A stretch of DNA of 13,023 bases, taken from an uncultured Clostridia bacterium (GTDB lineage Bacteria > Bacillota > Clostridia > Oscillospirales > Ruminococcaceae). Location: assembly GCA_946563605.1 (NCBI GenBank), contig CAMNVW010000019.1, forward strand, positions 1 through 13,023, written 5' to 3'. The notes under the pieces are model-generated. The model searched no databases. It saw only the letters and a list, made by a program, of their open reading frames with translations, and was not told the DNA's origin. Of the stretch, positions 5,239 through 12,410 are shown piece after piece. The position numbers and the translations under genes are program-made. The stretch's first letter is position 1; each line of letters opens with the position of its first letter.

Positions 5239-6081
5239 TTAGTCCTCGAGAGCGCTCAGCTGCTCATGAAGCTCTTTCATTGCGATTTCATACTGCTCAT
5301 CATTTGGAGCGGTTCCATGCCAGGACGCTTTGTTTTCCATGAAGGAAACGCCTTTGCCTTTGACTGTCTTTGCAATGATTGCAGTCGGCTTGCCTTTCAC
5401 GGTGCGTGCTTCCTGATATGCCGCTTCGATCTGGTCAAAATCATGACCGTCAATATTGATGACATGGAAACCGAAAGCTTTAAATTTCTCGTCAATCGGA
5501 TATGGGGACATAACCTCGTCAATGCTGCCATCGATCTGAAGACCGTTGTTGTCTACCAAAATGCACAGGTTGTCCAGGTCATAGTGTGCCGCGAACATCG
5601 AAGCTTCCCATACCTGACCTTCCTGAATTTCGCCGTCGCCCAAAACAGCATATACGCGGTAATCGGCGCCGGTGAGTTTTGCAGCCTTTGCCATACCGCA
5701 CGCAGCGGAGATGCCCTGTCCCAAAGAACCGGAGGACATATCCACGCCAGGAATTTTTTTCATATCAGGATGTCCCTGCAAACGGGAACCGATTTTACGC
5801 AGTGTTTTCAGTTCCTCCACAGGGAAAAATCCTCTGTGCGCCAAAGTTGCATACAGTGCTGGCGCGATGTGACCTTTGGAAAGTACAAATCTGTCACGGT
5901 CTGCCTTTGCAGGATTCTGTGGGTCTACGTTCATTTCCTTAAAGTACAGATAGGTCAAAACATCCGCCGCGGAAAGAGATCCGCCCGGGTGACCGGATTT
6001 TGCACAATGGGTCGCTTCGATAACACCCATGCGCACCTTGCACGCTGTGATAGACAGCTCTTTTTTAGAGTTGCTGTTCAT
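5239..6081 (-). CDS. Transketolase, N-terminal subunit
   Basis: This 280-residue subunit is the thiamine-diphosphate-binding half of the split transketolase. The diphosphate/metal motif is GDGEIQEGQ at 148-156, ending with the paired Asn at 178-179 (VDNNG), the standard GDG-X(about 27)-NN layout. Active-site histidines are likely H31 (KSGHPGGS) and H71 (LSKGHIAP). Substrate-pocket segments are LQGHPD (101-106) and SSGSLGQG (116-123). The length matches stand-alone N subunits, whereas one-piece enzymes are about 630-670 residues. The ribosome binding site AAGGA lies about 13 nt before the ATG at 6081, a rather long spacing. It is 46 nt downstream of the HAD gene and 30 nt upstream of the C subunit, so the three are probably one transcript. 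Confidence 0.95.
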   Translation of the reverse strand: MNSNSKKELSITACKVRMGVIEATHCAKSGHPGGSLSAADVLTYLYFKEMNVDPQNPAKADRDRFVLSKGHIAPALYATLAHRGFFPVEELKTLRKIGSRLQGHPDMKKIPGVDMSSGSLGQGISAACGMAKAAKLTGADYRVYAVLGDGEIQEGQVWEASMFAAHYDLDNLCILVDNNGLQIDGSIDEVMSPYPIDEKFKAFGFHVINIDGHDFDQIEAAYQEARTVKGKPTAIIAKTVKGKGVSFMENKASWHGTAPNDEQYEIAMKELHEQLSALED

Positions 6082-6127
6082 GTTATGGAATCATTCCTTT
6101 CAGTTGCTCTATCATTTTTACACAATC

Positions 6128-6955
6128 TTAAGGATTGTATATTTGTTCCAAGTGGTTAATAAAATCTGCCACAGCTCCATTTTCGCACGAATCGACAATA
6201 AAATCAACCTTTTTTCGAAGATTCTCATCCCCATTTTTGGGAATTGCCGAAAAATCTGCTTCCAGCAGCATTGATTCGTCGTTTTCGCGGTCTCCGATTG
6301 CTGCAGTTTTCTTCATATGCAAGGCATCGCGAATCATGTTCATGCCTTTTCCTTTGTTTGCTTCGTCCGATACTAGTTCTAAGTAAAAACGGTCCGACTG
6401 CACCGGATAAAATCCCTTTGGATTCTGCTGCTCAATAAACGCGCGCACCGTCGGGATCTGCTCCGGTGAAATCATCAGCACGACCTTGTGCCAGCTCTGC
6501 GGACCTTCCTGCGGAGAATACATCCGGCAGCAGCCTTGTTTTTCATACATTTCTTTGCGCTGCCAAAGCCCCTCAATGGATTCATCTCCCCATCGGATCA
6601 CCCAATAACTTTCGGGCTCCACGAGCATCGCGCCGATCTGCGGAAATCGTTCCAGCAGCAAATAGACAAAGTCTTTCACCCCATCGGGCAGACGAACCTC
6701 ATACAGCACCCCTTCGTCAGGTGAATAAAGATAACTGCCGTTGATGGTGATCATCGGCGCGTTGATGGGAACCTGTTCCAGCACCTCTCGCAGAGCGCAT
6801 TTCGGTCGTCCTGTGCAGAGGGTGAATTTTCCGCCAAGCGATATAAACCGTTTGATCGCCTCGATATTTTTCTTTGGCACATCCATCAGCTCCGTCAGCG
6901 TACCGTCAATATCGGACACCAGCAGCAGGTCTTTAAAAATCTGCTGATCCTGCAT
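6128..6955 (-). CDS. HAD-superfamily hydrolase, Cof-type (IIB) phosphatase
   Basis: The 275-residue protein dephosphorylates small phosphorylated metabolites in the cytoplasm, typically sugar phosphates or flavin-related compounds; the exact substrate is not visible. Motif I is SDIDGTLT with D15 as nucleophile and D17 as acid/base. Motif II is T48 (LCTGR), followed by N72-G73-S74. The C2-type cap spans about 85-190. Motif III is K201 (NKGKGM). Motif IV is GDRENDESM with D222 and D226. The start at 6955 is preferred because a GGGGGGAG site lies about 6 nt upstream; an upstream in-frame ATG at 7078 would add 41 residues translated from the hairpin region and is unlikely. Its place before the transketolase genes fits a sugar-phosphate role, but that is inference from context. 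Confidence 0.9.
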   Translation of the reverse strand: MQDQQIFKDLLLVSDIDGTLTELMDVPKKNIEAIKRFISLGGKFTLCTGRPKCALREVLEQVPINAPMITINGSYLYSPDEGVLYEVRLPDGVKDFVYLLLERFPQIGAMLVEPESYWVIRWGDESIEGLWQRKEMYEKQGCCRMYSPQEGPQSWHKVVLMISPEQIPTVRAFIEQQNPKGFYPVQSDRFYLELVSDEANKGKGMNMIRDALHMKKTAAIGDRENDESMLLEADFSAIPKNGDENLRKKVDFIVDSCENGAVADFINHLEQIYNP

Positions 6956-7030
6956 CGTACTCCCCCCTTCCCAATTTTTATCCTTGTCTTTTGTTTCCAG
7001 ATTGCTGCACAAAATTTTTTGTCTCTTTCC

Positions 7031-7055
7031 GAGTTTTGACATTCCGTCAAAACTC
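7031..7055. repeat. Perfect 10-bp hairpin between rluD and the HAD gene
   Basis: GAGTTTTGAC and its exact reverse complement are separated by 5 nt. It is the second of two tandem hairpins met by a transcript leaving rluD. The sequence after it on the minus strand is GGAAAGAG rather than a T tract, so it is not a classic terminator. It could be an RNA processing or stability element. Confidence 0.65.
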
Positions 7056-7058
7056 GCG

Positions 7059-7093
7059 GAAGAAATATAAACCTGCAAGGTTTATATTTCTTC
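7059..7093. repeat. Perfect 15-bp inverted repeat spanning the rluD stop codon
   Basis: The arms 7059-7073 and 7079-7093 are exact reverse complements (GAAGAAATATAAACC and its complement) around a 5-nt loop. On the minus strand the first arm covers the last codons of rluD and its TAA stop, and the second arm lies in the downstream leader. No T tract follows. Together with the hairpin at 7031-7055, it likely separates the lspA-rluD transcript from the HAD-transketolase transcript or protects a 3' end. Confidence 0.75.
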
Positions 7094-8095
7094 TTCTCTG
7101 GGATTCAGCGTTTTTAAGAAAGCGGTAAAATACGGCGGCAGCTGTGATTCAAAATAAAGCCGCTCGCCAGTGATGGGATGCTCAAATCCCAGCGCCCTTG
7201 CGTGCAGGCATTGACCTTCCAGACGCTTGATTGGCTTTTTAGGACCGTACAGTTCATCCCCTGCTACTGGACATCCCAAGTAAGCCAAATGCACGCGAAT
7301 CTGGTGGGTGCGTCCCGTTTCCAATCGGCAGCGCAGATGGGTAAAGCCATCGTAGCGGCGAAGCACCTGATAATGGGTGATCGCTTCCTTTGCACCCACA
7401 AGGCTGCCGTCCGGCTGACGGCAATCCGAACGCACCGCCATCTTTTTGCGGTCTTTCAGACTGCGTCCAATCGGCAGATCAATGGTTCCTTCGTCCTGCT
7501 TGAGATTTCCGTAAACCACCGTCTCATAAAATCTGTCCAGCGAATGTGCCTGTATCTGTACACTCAGTCCGCGATAGCTTTCGTCATCCTTTGCACACAG
7601 CAAAAGACCGCTTGTATCCTTGTCAATACGGTGTACAATCCCCTGACGCTCGATACCGTTGCATTTGCTGAGTTTGCCATCACAATGGTACAGCAGCGCA
7701 TTGACCAGCGTTCCATCCGCATTGCCGGCTCCGGGATGCACGACCATATGCTTTGGCTTGTTGACCACCAGCAGGTGTTCGTCTTCGTAAACAATTTCCA
7801 GCGGAATGCTCTGCGGCTGCGGCTCTTTGGGCGGATTGAGGAGATTCTCCCAGTCGATTTCCCCGTCCGCATCTTCCATCTCTGCCATTTCCGGCGGCAG
7901 CGTCACGGTCACTGTCATACCCTCTTTGAGCTTATCGTTTTTCCCCGCTATCTTTTCACCGATTTTCACATAACCCTGCGCGATCCACTTCTGCGCCTGG
8001 CTGCGGCTCATTCCCGATAGATTGGTCTGTAAAAACTTATCGATCCGCTCGCCATTTTGTTCCTGCTCCACCGGCAGACACAGCAGATTACTCAT
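7082..8095 (-). CDS. rluD: 23S rRNA pseudouridine synthase, RluD/YlyB type
   Basis: This 337-residue RluA-family enzyme isomerises uridines to pseudouridine, in RluD at the helix 69 region of 23S rRNA. An N-terminal S4 RNA-binding domain (about 1-66; RIDKFLQTNLSGMSRSQAQK) is followed by an acidic, proline-rich linker (68-97), then the catalytic domain. The catalytic Asp is D158 in HRIDKDTSGLLL, and the conserved ETGRTHQIRVHL segment follows later. The start at 8095 is chosen because AGGAGG lies 8-9 nt upstream; the longer in-frame ATG at 8206 would add 37 residues lying inside lspA. It overlaps the end of lspA by 8 nt, so the two are translationally coupled. The exact target uridines cannot be told from other RluA-family members without comparison. 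Confidence 0.93.
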   Translation of the reverse strand: MSNLLCLPVEQEQNGERIDKFLQTNLSGMSRSQAQKWIAQGYVKIGEKIAGKNDKLKEGMTVTVTLPPEMAEMEDADGEIDWENLLNPPKEPQPQSIPLEIVYEDEHLLVVNKPKHMVVHPGAGNADGTLVNALLYHCDGKLSKCNGIERQGIVHRIDKDTSGLLLCAKDDESYRGLSVQIQAHSLDRFYETVVYGNLKQDEGTIDLPIGRSLKDRKKMAVRSDCRQPDGSLVGAKEAITHYQVLRRYDGFTHLRCRLETGRTHQIRVHLAYLGCPVAGDELYGPKKPIKRLEGQCLHARALGFEHPITGERLYFESQLPPYFTAFLKTLNPREEEI

Positions 8096-8591
8096 GCCGT
8101 TTGACCTCCTGACGAATCCCAAAACGCTGATTTTCTTTTCTCTCAAAGAACAAAAAATAAATGATAAACAAAGCGGTACCACAGGTGATGCAAATATCCG
8201 CCACATTAAAAACGGGGAAATGAATCAGACGAAAGTCAAACATATCGACGACATAGCCGCCTTCGCGGAAGATGCGGTCGATCAGATTGCCTGCGCCGCC
8301 CGACAAGATGAGGCTCCAGCTTGCCACCATCATCGGCGAACGCATTTTTTTAGAAACGATCAGCGCAAAAATCAGAATCAGAAAAAACGCCGTAACGCTC
8401 ACCAGCAAAAAACGATGATTCTGCATGGTACTGAAGGCGGCGCCAAAGTTCTGCACATAGGTCAGGTGAAAAACATTCTGAATCAGCGGAATGGTATCCA
8501 CCTCACGCAGCACATTTTCCGCCCAGAATTTGACCAGCTGATCCAATACAACGAGCAGCGCCGCTACACCCAGCCAAATATAGTTTAACAT
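8088..8591 (-). CDS. lspA: Lipoprotein signal peptidase (signal peptidase II)
   Basis: The 167-residue integral membrane aspartic protease cuts the signal peptide from diacylglyceryl-modified prolipoproteins. Four hydrophobic segments lie at about 4-20, 61-80, 86-101 and 129-149. The catalytic aspartates are D105 in GGAGNLIDRI and D132 in FNVADICI, both in their expected motifs, with YVVDMFDF between them. The N-V-Q-N-x-G-A-A-F-type motif is at about 45-53 (YVQNFGAAF). The start at 8591 has AAGGAGG 7 nt upstream. The gene follows an intrinsic terminator downstream of ileS, so it likely has a separate promoter or receives only readthrough. Its 3' end overlaps rluD. Confidence 0.95.
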   Translation of the reverse strand: MLNYIWLGVAALLVVLDQLVKFWAENVLREVDTIPLIQNVFHLTYVQNFGAAFSTMQNHRFLLVSVTAFFLILIFALIVSKKMRSPMMVASWSLILSGGAGNLIDRIFREGGYVVDMFDFRLIHFPVFNVADICITCGTALFIIYFLFFERKENQRFGIRQEVKRHE

Positions 8592-8644
8592 AAACGTTCC
8601 TCCTTGCGCCCATAATCGGGCAGTCGGTCATCTTTTTTGATGAC

Positions 8645-8680
8645 GCAAAAAGCGGTGCAGGAAAATTTCCTGCACCGCAG
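8645..8680 (-). terminator. Strong intrinsic terminator after ileS
   Basis: The perfect 12-bp stem GCGGTGCAGGAA/TTCCTGCACCGC (8652-8663 with 8667-8678) has a 3-nt loop and is followed on the minus strand by TTTTT. It begins about 10 nt after the ileS stop codon. A second small stem, GTCATC/GATGAC (8627-8644, loop of six), follows at once. It should separate ileS from lspA-rluD. Confidence 0.88.
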
Positions 8681-8688
8681 TATCAACC

Positions 8689-11475
8689 TTAGCCGATAAT
8701 CGCCGCACAGCGTGCGCAGAGGGTAGGATGTTTTTCGTCCTTGCCAACGGTATCGCTGTAAGTCCAGCAGCGTTCACATTTTTCGCCCTGTGCCTTGGAA
8801 ACGGTTACCTGCAAGCCTTCTACCTCTCCTTCGGTATGCTCAACGGCTCCCTGCTCCAGAACGACCTTGCTGACGATAAAGACAGACTCCAGAATTTCTT
8901 CGTTTGCCTTCAGGAAATCGTACAGCTCGCCGTCTGCTTTCATGGTCAGCATTGCTTCCAGAGATTTACCGATTACTTTCTTGTTTCTCGCATTCTCCAG
9001 CGCTTTGTTGACATCGTCGCGGACTGCGCGGATGCGCTCCCATTTTTCCATAAATTCCGCAGTTTCATCGTTCTTGCCGCCCTTTGGCATCTCGTTGAGA
9101 ACACAAGCCTCTGGATTATGATCCTTGGATTTTGGCAGGTTTGCCCAAATCTCCTCGCAGGTGAAAGCAAGGATCGGCGCAAATAGCAATGTCATATCTC
9201 TCAGGATGCGGTAGATTGCAGTCTGTGCTGCACGTCTGGAAACAGAATCCGGTTTCTCGATATAGAGTCTGTCCTTGATGATATCCAGATAGAAGGAGGA
9301 CAGGTCGATGGTGCAGAAGTTGCGGATTGCATAGTATACCATGTGGAACTCAAACTCATCGTATGCTTCACGGCATTTCTTTGCAATCTCATCCATACGA
9401 GCCAGTGCCCAGCGGTCCAGTTCATGCAGCTGGTCGTCTGCAACAGAATCTGTATCTGGATTAAAGTCATACAGGTTGCCCAGGATATAACGCGCGGTAT
9501 TTCTGATCTTTCTGTAAATCTCAGAAAGCTGTTTGAGGATATCGTTGGACAAGCTGATGTCAGAATGGTAGTCGGACGAAGCTACCCACAGACGCAGGAT
9601 ATCTGCACCGAATTTATCGGTGATTTCAGACGGAGCAATACCGTTGCCGGCGGATTTGTGCATTACTTTACCGTTAGCGTCTACAACCCAGCCGTGGGTG
9701 GAGACTGCTTTATAAGGTGCAACACCTTTCCATGCAACGGAGGTCAGCAGCGAAGACTGGAACCAGCCTCTGTACTGGTCAGCGCCTTCGAGATACAAGT
9801 CTGCCGGCCATTTCAGGTATGGTCTTTCCATCAGCACTGCGGCATGGCTGGAACCGGAATCGAACCATACGTCCATGATGTCGGTTTCTTTTCTGAATTT
9901 CTCACAGCCGCACTTCTTACATTTTGTGCCTGCCGGAAGGATTTCGCTTGCTTCATGGGTCCACCATGCGTCGGAGCCTTCCTTGCGGAACAAATCGGAA
10001 ACAGCTTTGACAGAGTCATTGTCAATGTGGAACTCGCCGCATTCTTCGCAGTAGAAGATCGGAATTGGAACGCCCCATACTCTTTGACGGGAAATACACC
10101 AGTCGGAACGGTCGGTAACCATGTTCTTGATGCGGGTCTCGCCCCATCCAGGATACCATTTGATCTTCTCGATTTCTTTGACTGCTTCCTCTTTAAAGTC
10201 ATCGACCGAGCAGAACCACTGTTTTGTTGCGCGGTAGATGATTGGTTTTTTACATCTCCAGCAGTGCGGATACTGATGGACGATTTTTTCAACCGCAAAC
10301 AGATTGCCGGTTTCTTCCAGCTTCTTTGCGATTGCTTTGTTTGCGTCATCGGTGGTAAGACCTGCAAATTCGCCTGCTTCTTCGGTCAGCTTGCCAACGC
10401 TGTCAACCGGAACAACGATCGGAATTTCCGGATAGTGGTTGACGCAGACCTCAAAGTCCTCAACGCCGTGTCCAGGAGCGGTGTGTACACAGCCTGTACC
10501 GGATTCCAAAGTAACGTGATCTCCGACGATAACCAGAGAATCGCGGTCAAGGAACGGATGCTGGCAAACGATGTATTCCAGATCTTTGCCGGTGATGGAG
10601 CCGACTAGCTCGTAATCTTCGATTTTTGCAGCCTTCATCGCAGCAGGCGCAAGCTCTTTTGCCATGATGTAGTATTCGCCGTTTGCCTTTACTGCGCAGT
10701 ATTCATAATCAGGACCAAGACAGATTGCCATATTGCCTGGCAGTGTCCATGTTGTGGTTGTCCAAATGACAAAGTATGTTTTTGCAAGGTCAATGCCCAG
10801 CGAAGCCAGTTTGCCCTTGTCATCTTTTACTGCAAATTTTACATAGATGGAGAAGCAGGAATCTTCTTCGTACTCGATCTCAGCCTCTGCCAGAGCAGTA
10901 TTGCAGTCAGGGCACCAGTAAACCGGTTTCAGACCCTTATAAATATAACCTTTTTGTGCCATATTGCCGAAGATTTCAACCTGCTTTGCTTCAAACTCCG
11001 GTCTGAGGGTCATGTATGGATCTTCCCACTCAGCCAAAACGCCCAGACGTTTAAACTGATTTCTCTGGGTATCCAGATAGTGCAGAGCAAACTCTTTGCA
11101 GATTTTTCTGAGCTCTACCGGACTGATGTCGCTGGAAACGCCTGCTTTTTTTCTTGCCTTCAGCTCGATTGGCAGACCGTGTGTATCCCAGCCAGGAACA
11201 TACGGAGCCTGATATCCACTCATATTTTTCTGGCGGATGATGAAATCCTTGAGCACCTTATTCAGTGCGGTGCCAAGGTGGATGTCGCCGTTTGCATACG
11301 GAGGACCGTCATGCAGTATATAAAGCGGCTTGCCCTCATTATTATCAATCATCTTGTGATATAACTGTTTTTCCTGCCATTCTTCCACCCACGCAGGTTC
11401 GCGCTGCGGCAGCGCGCCTCTCATGTTAAATTCAGTTACCGGAAGATTCAGGGTGCTGTTGTAATCCTGAGCCAT
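8689..11475 (-). CDS. ileS: Isoleucyl-tRNA synthetase, bacterial type 1
   Basis: This 928-residue enzyme charges tRNA-Ile in the cytoplasm. The Rossmann-fold signature is PPYANGDIHLGTALNK (58-73), where the HIGH motif reads H66-L-G-T69. The editing (CP1) domain includes GTGCVHTAPGHGVEDFE. The KMSKS loop reads V604-M605-H606-K607-S608, keeping the second Lys. The anticodon-binding domain follows, and a C-terminal zinc motif has C900, C903, C920 and C923 (CERCW...CARC), which marks the type 1 bacterial form. Several further CxxC pairs lie inside, as in other family members. The start at 11475 has GAGGAG about 12 nt upstream. The gap to divIVA is only 49 nt, leaving no room for a T-box leader, so regulation by tRNA-Ile at this site is not supported. 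A strong terminator follows. Confidence 0.97.
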   Translation of the reverse strand: MAQDYNSTLNLPVTEFNMRGALPQREPAWVEEWQEKQLYHKMIDNNEGKPLYILHDGPPYANGDIHLGTALNKVLKDFIIRQKNMSGYQAPYVPGWDTHGLPIELKARKKAGVSSDISPVELRKICKEFALHYLDTQRNQFKRLGVLAEWEDPYMTLRPEFEAKQVEIFGNMAQKGYIYKGLKPVYWCPDCNTALAEAEIEYEEDSCFSIYVKFAVKDDKGKLASLGIDLAKTYFVIWTTTTWTLPGNMAICLGPDYEYCAVKANGEYYIMAKELAPAAMKAAKIEDYELVGSITGKDLEYIVCQHPFLDRDSLVIVGDHVTLESGTGCVHTAPGHGVEDFEVCVNHYPEIPIVVPVDSVGKLTEEAGEFAGLTTDDANKAIAKKLEETGNLFAVEKIVHQYPHCWRCKKPIIYRATKQWFCSVDDFKEEAVKEIEKIKWYPGWGETRIKNMVTDRSDWCISRQRVWGVPIPIFYCEECGEFHIDNDSVKAVSDLFRKEGSDAWWTHEASEILPAGTKCKKCGCEKFRKETDIMDVWFDSGSSHAAVLMERPYLKWPADLYLEGADQYRGWFQSSLLTSVAWKGVAPYKAVSTHGWVVDANGKVMHKSAGNGIAPSEITDKFGADILRLWVASSDYHSDISLSNDILKQLSEIYRKIRNTARYILGNLYDFNPDTDSVADDQLHELDRWALARMDEIAKKCREAYDEFEFHMVYYAIRNFCTIDLSSFYLDIIKDRLYIEKPDSVSRRAAQTAIYRILRDMTLLFAPILAFTCEEIWANLPKSKDHNPEACVLNEMPKGGKNDETAEFMEKWERIRAVRDDVNKALENARNKKVIGKSLEAMLTMKADGELYDFLKANEEILESVFIVSKVVLEQGAVEHTEGEVEGLQVTVSKAQGEKCERCWTYSDTVGKDEKHPTLCARCAAIIG

Positions 11476-11524
11476 GGTACTTAACTCTCCTCTTATTTTT
11501 TATAATTTTAATTAGAATATACGC

Positions 11525-12349
11525 TTATCGGTGTTTCTTTCTTGAAAACAATCCGTTTTTGGAAACGCTGTCCCTTTCCACATCAAAGCCTTCTCCAAAT
11601 TTCAGTGGACCGAACTTCGATTCTGACGAAGCGGTTCCTCCAAATGGAGAATAACCCTGCAGCTGCTGATGTGCCGGTGCATTCGTCTGGGTAACCGCTG
11701 CAAACGGTTCAATTTCCTGTGTCTCATCCTTCATCGCAGAAGTAAAGTCGATCATCGCATTATTTGTAAAGCTGTCCCGTTCCGGCAGTTCTTCCTGTTT
11801 GGTCGCTTCCGGTATCGGTTCCTGCTTCGGCGGTGCTTCTTCTCTTACTGCTTCCTGACGCAGGCTCTCTCTCTGCGGCACAGGCTCCCTCGGTTCATCC
11901 TCGTCATATTCCGGCAGTGCGTTGATCATTTCCAGGTGCTGCCTGTACAAAGTAAGCAGTCTGTTTTTAAACTTTGTAACTTCCTTTTGCATTTTAATCA
12001 AAGCCATCTGCTCTTTTTCGATGCTCTTCTGGGCATTTTCCAAAATCTGGGTTGCCTTTTCCCTTGCATCACGGACAATATAATCTGCTTTCGCCTTGGA
12101 TTCGCGAATCACGCTGTCACCCAGCTTCTGCGCACCGATCAAAGCGCTTCTCAAGCTGTCCTCATCCTCGCGGTACTGTTCTACTTTATCTGCCAGCACC
12201 TCGATTTTGCTTTCGAGTTCTTCCTTTTCTACCAGCACCTTTGCGTATTCTGCCGCAACCTGCTGCAAAAAAGTTTCCACCTCTTCCTGTTTATAACCGC
12301 CTACCTGTTTGTCAAAACGTCTGGAGGCAATAGTTTCTGGAGTCAACAT
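11525..12349 (-). CDS. divIVA: DivIVA-domain cell division/polarity scaffold
   Basis: This 274-residue coiled-coil protein gathers at negatively curved membrane at septa and poles and recruits division, chromosome or cell-wall factors. The N-terminal DivIVA domain is clear (LTPETIASRRFDKQVGGYKQ at 2-21, then EEVETFLQQV). Long coiled coils run about 30-145, with a conserved patch of A/K-rich helix (IRESKAKADYIVRDAREKA). Residues 150-274 form a low-complexity tail rich in E, P and Q, ending in a basic tip (SRKKHR). The residues aligned with the membrane-inserting F17 and R18 of B. subtilis are V16 and G17. GGGAGGT lies 7-8 nt before the start at 12349. It is 61 nt downstream of ylmH and 49 nt upstream of ileS, the order standard for Firmicutes. 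Confidence 0.94.
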   Translation of the reverse strand: MLTPETIASRRFDKQVGGYKQEEVETFLQQVAAEYAKVLVEKEELESKIEVLADKVEQYREDEDSLRSALIGAQKLGDSVIRESKAKADYIVRDAREKATQILENAQKSIEKEQMALIKMQKEVTKFKNRLLTLYRQHLEMINALPEYDEDEPREPVPQRESLRQEAVREEAPPKQEPIPEATKQEELPERDSFTNNAMIDFTSAMKDETQEIEPFAAVTQTNAPAHQQLQGYSPFGGTASSESKFGPLKFGEGFDVERDSVSKNGLFSRKKHR

Positions 12350-12410
12350 TTAAGATACCTCCCTTGCCTATCTTTTATTGTATCGGAGTGTTTCACACTC
12401 TCGCATTGTT

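Noticed and set aside
6956..7078. Longer N-terminus for the HAD phosphatase (start at 7078)
   Set aside because: The extra 41 residues come from the hairpin region, and the GGGGGGAG site directly before 6955 supports the shorter protein.
9343..10608. Long plus-strand open frame of 421 codons opposite ileS, and a 297-codon frame opposite the transketolase N subunit
   Set aside because: They are antisense shadows of well-identified genes, rich in Cys and Phe from reversed codons, with no ribosome binding site or domain.
12376..12405. Terminator or promoter between ylmH and divIVA
   Set aside because: The 6-bp GAGTGT/ACACTC stem has no T tract, and a TACAAT box nearby has no -35 partner at the right distance.
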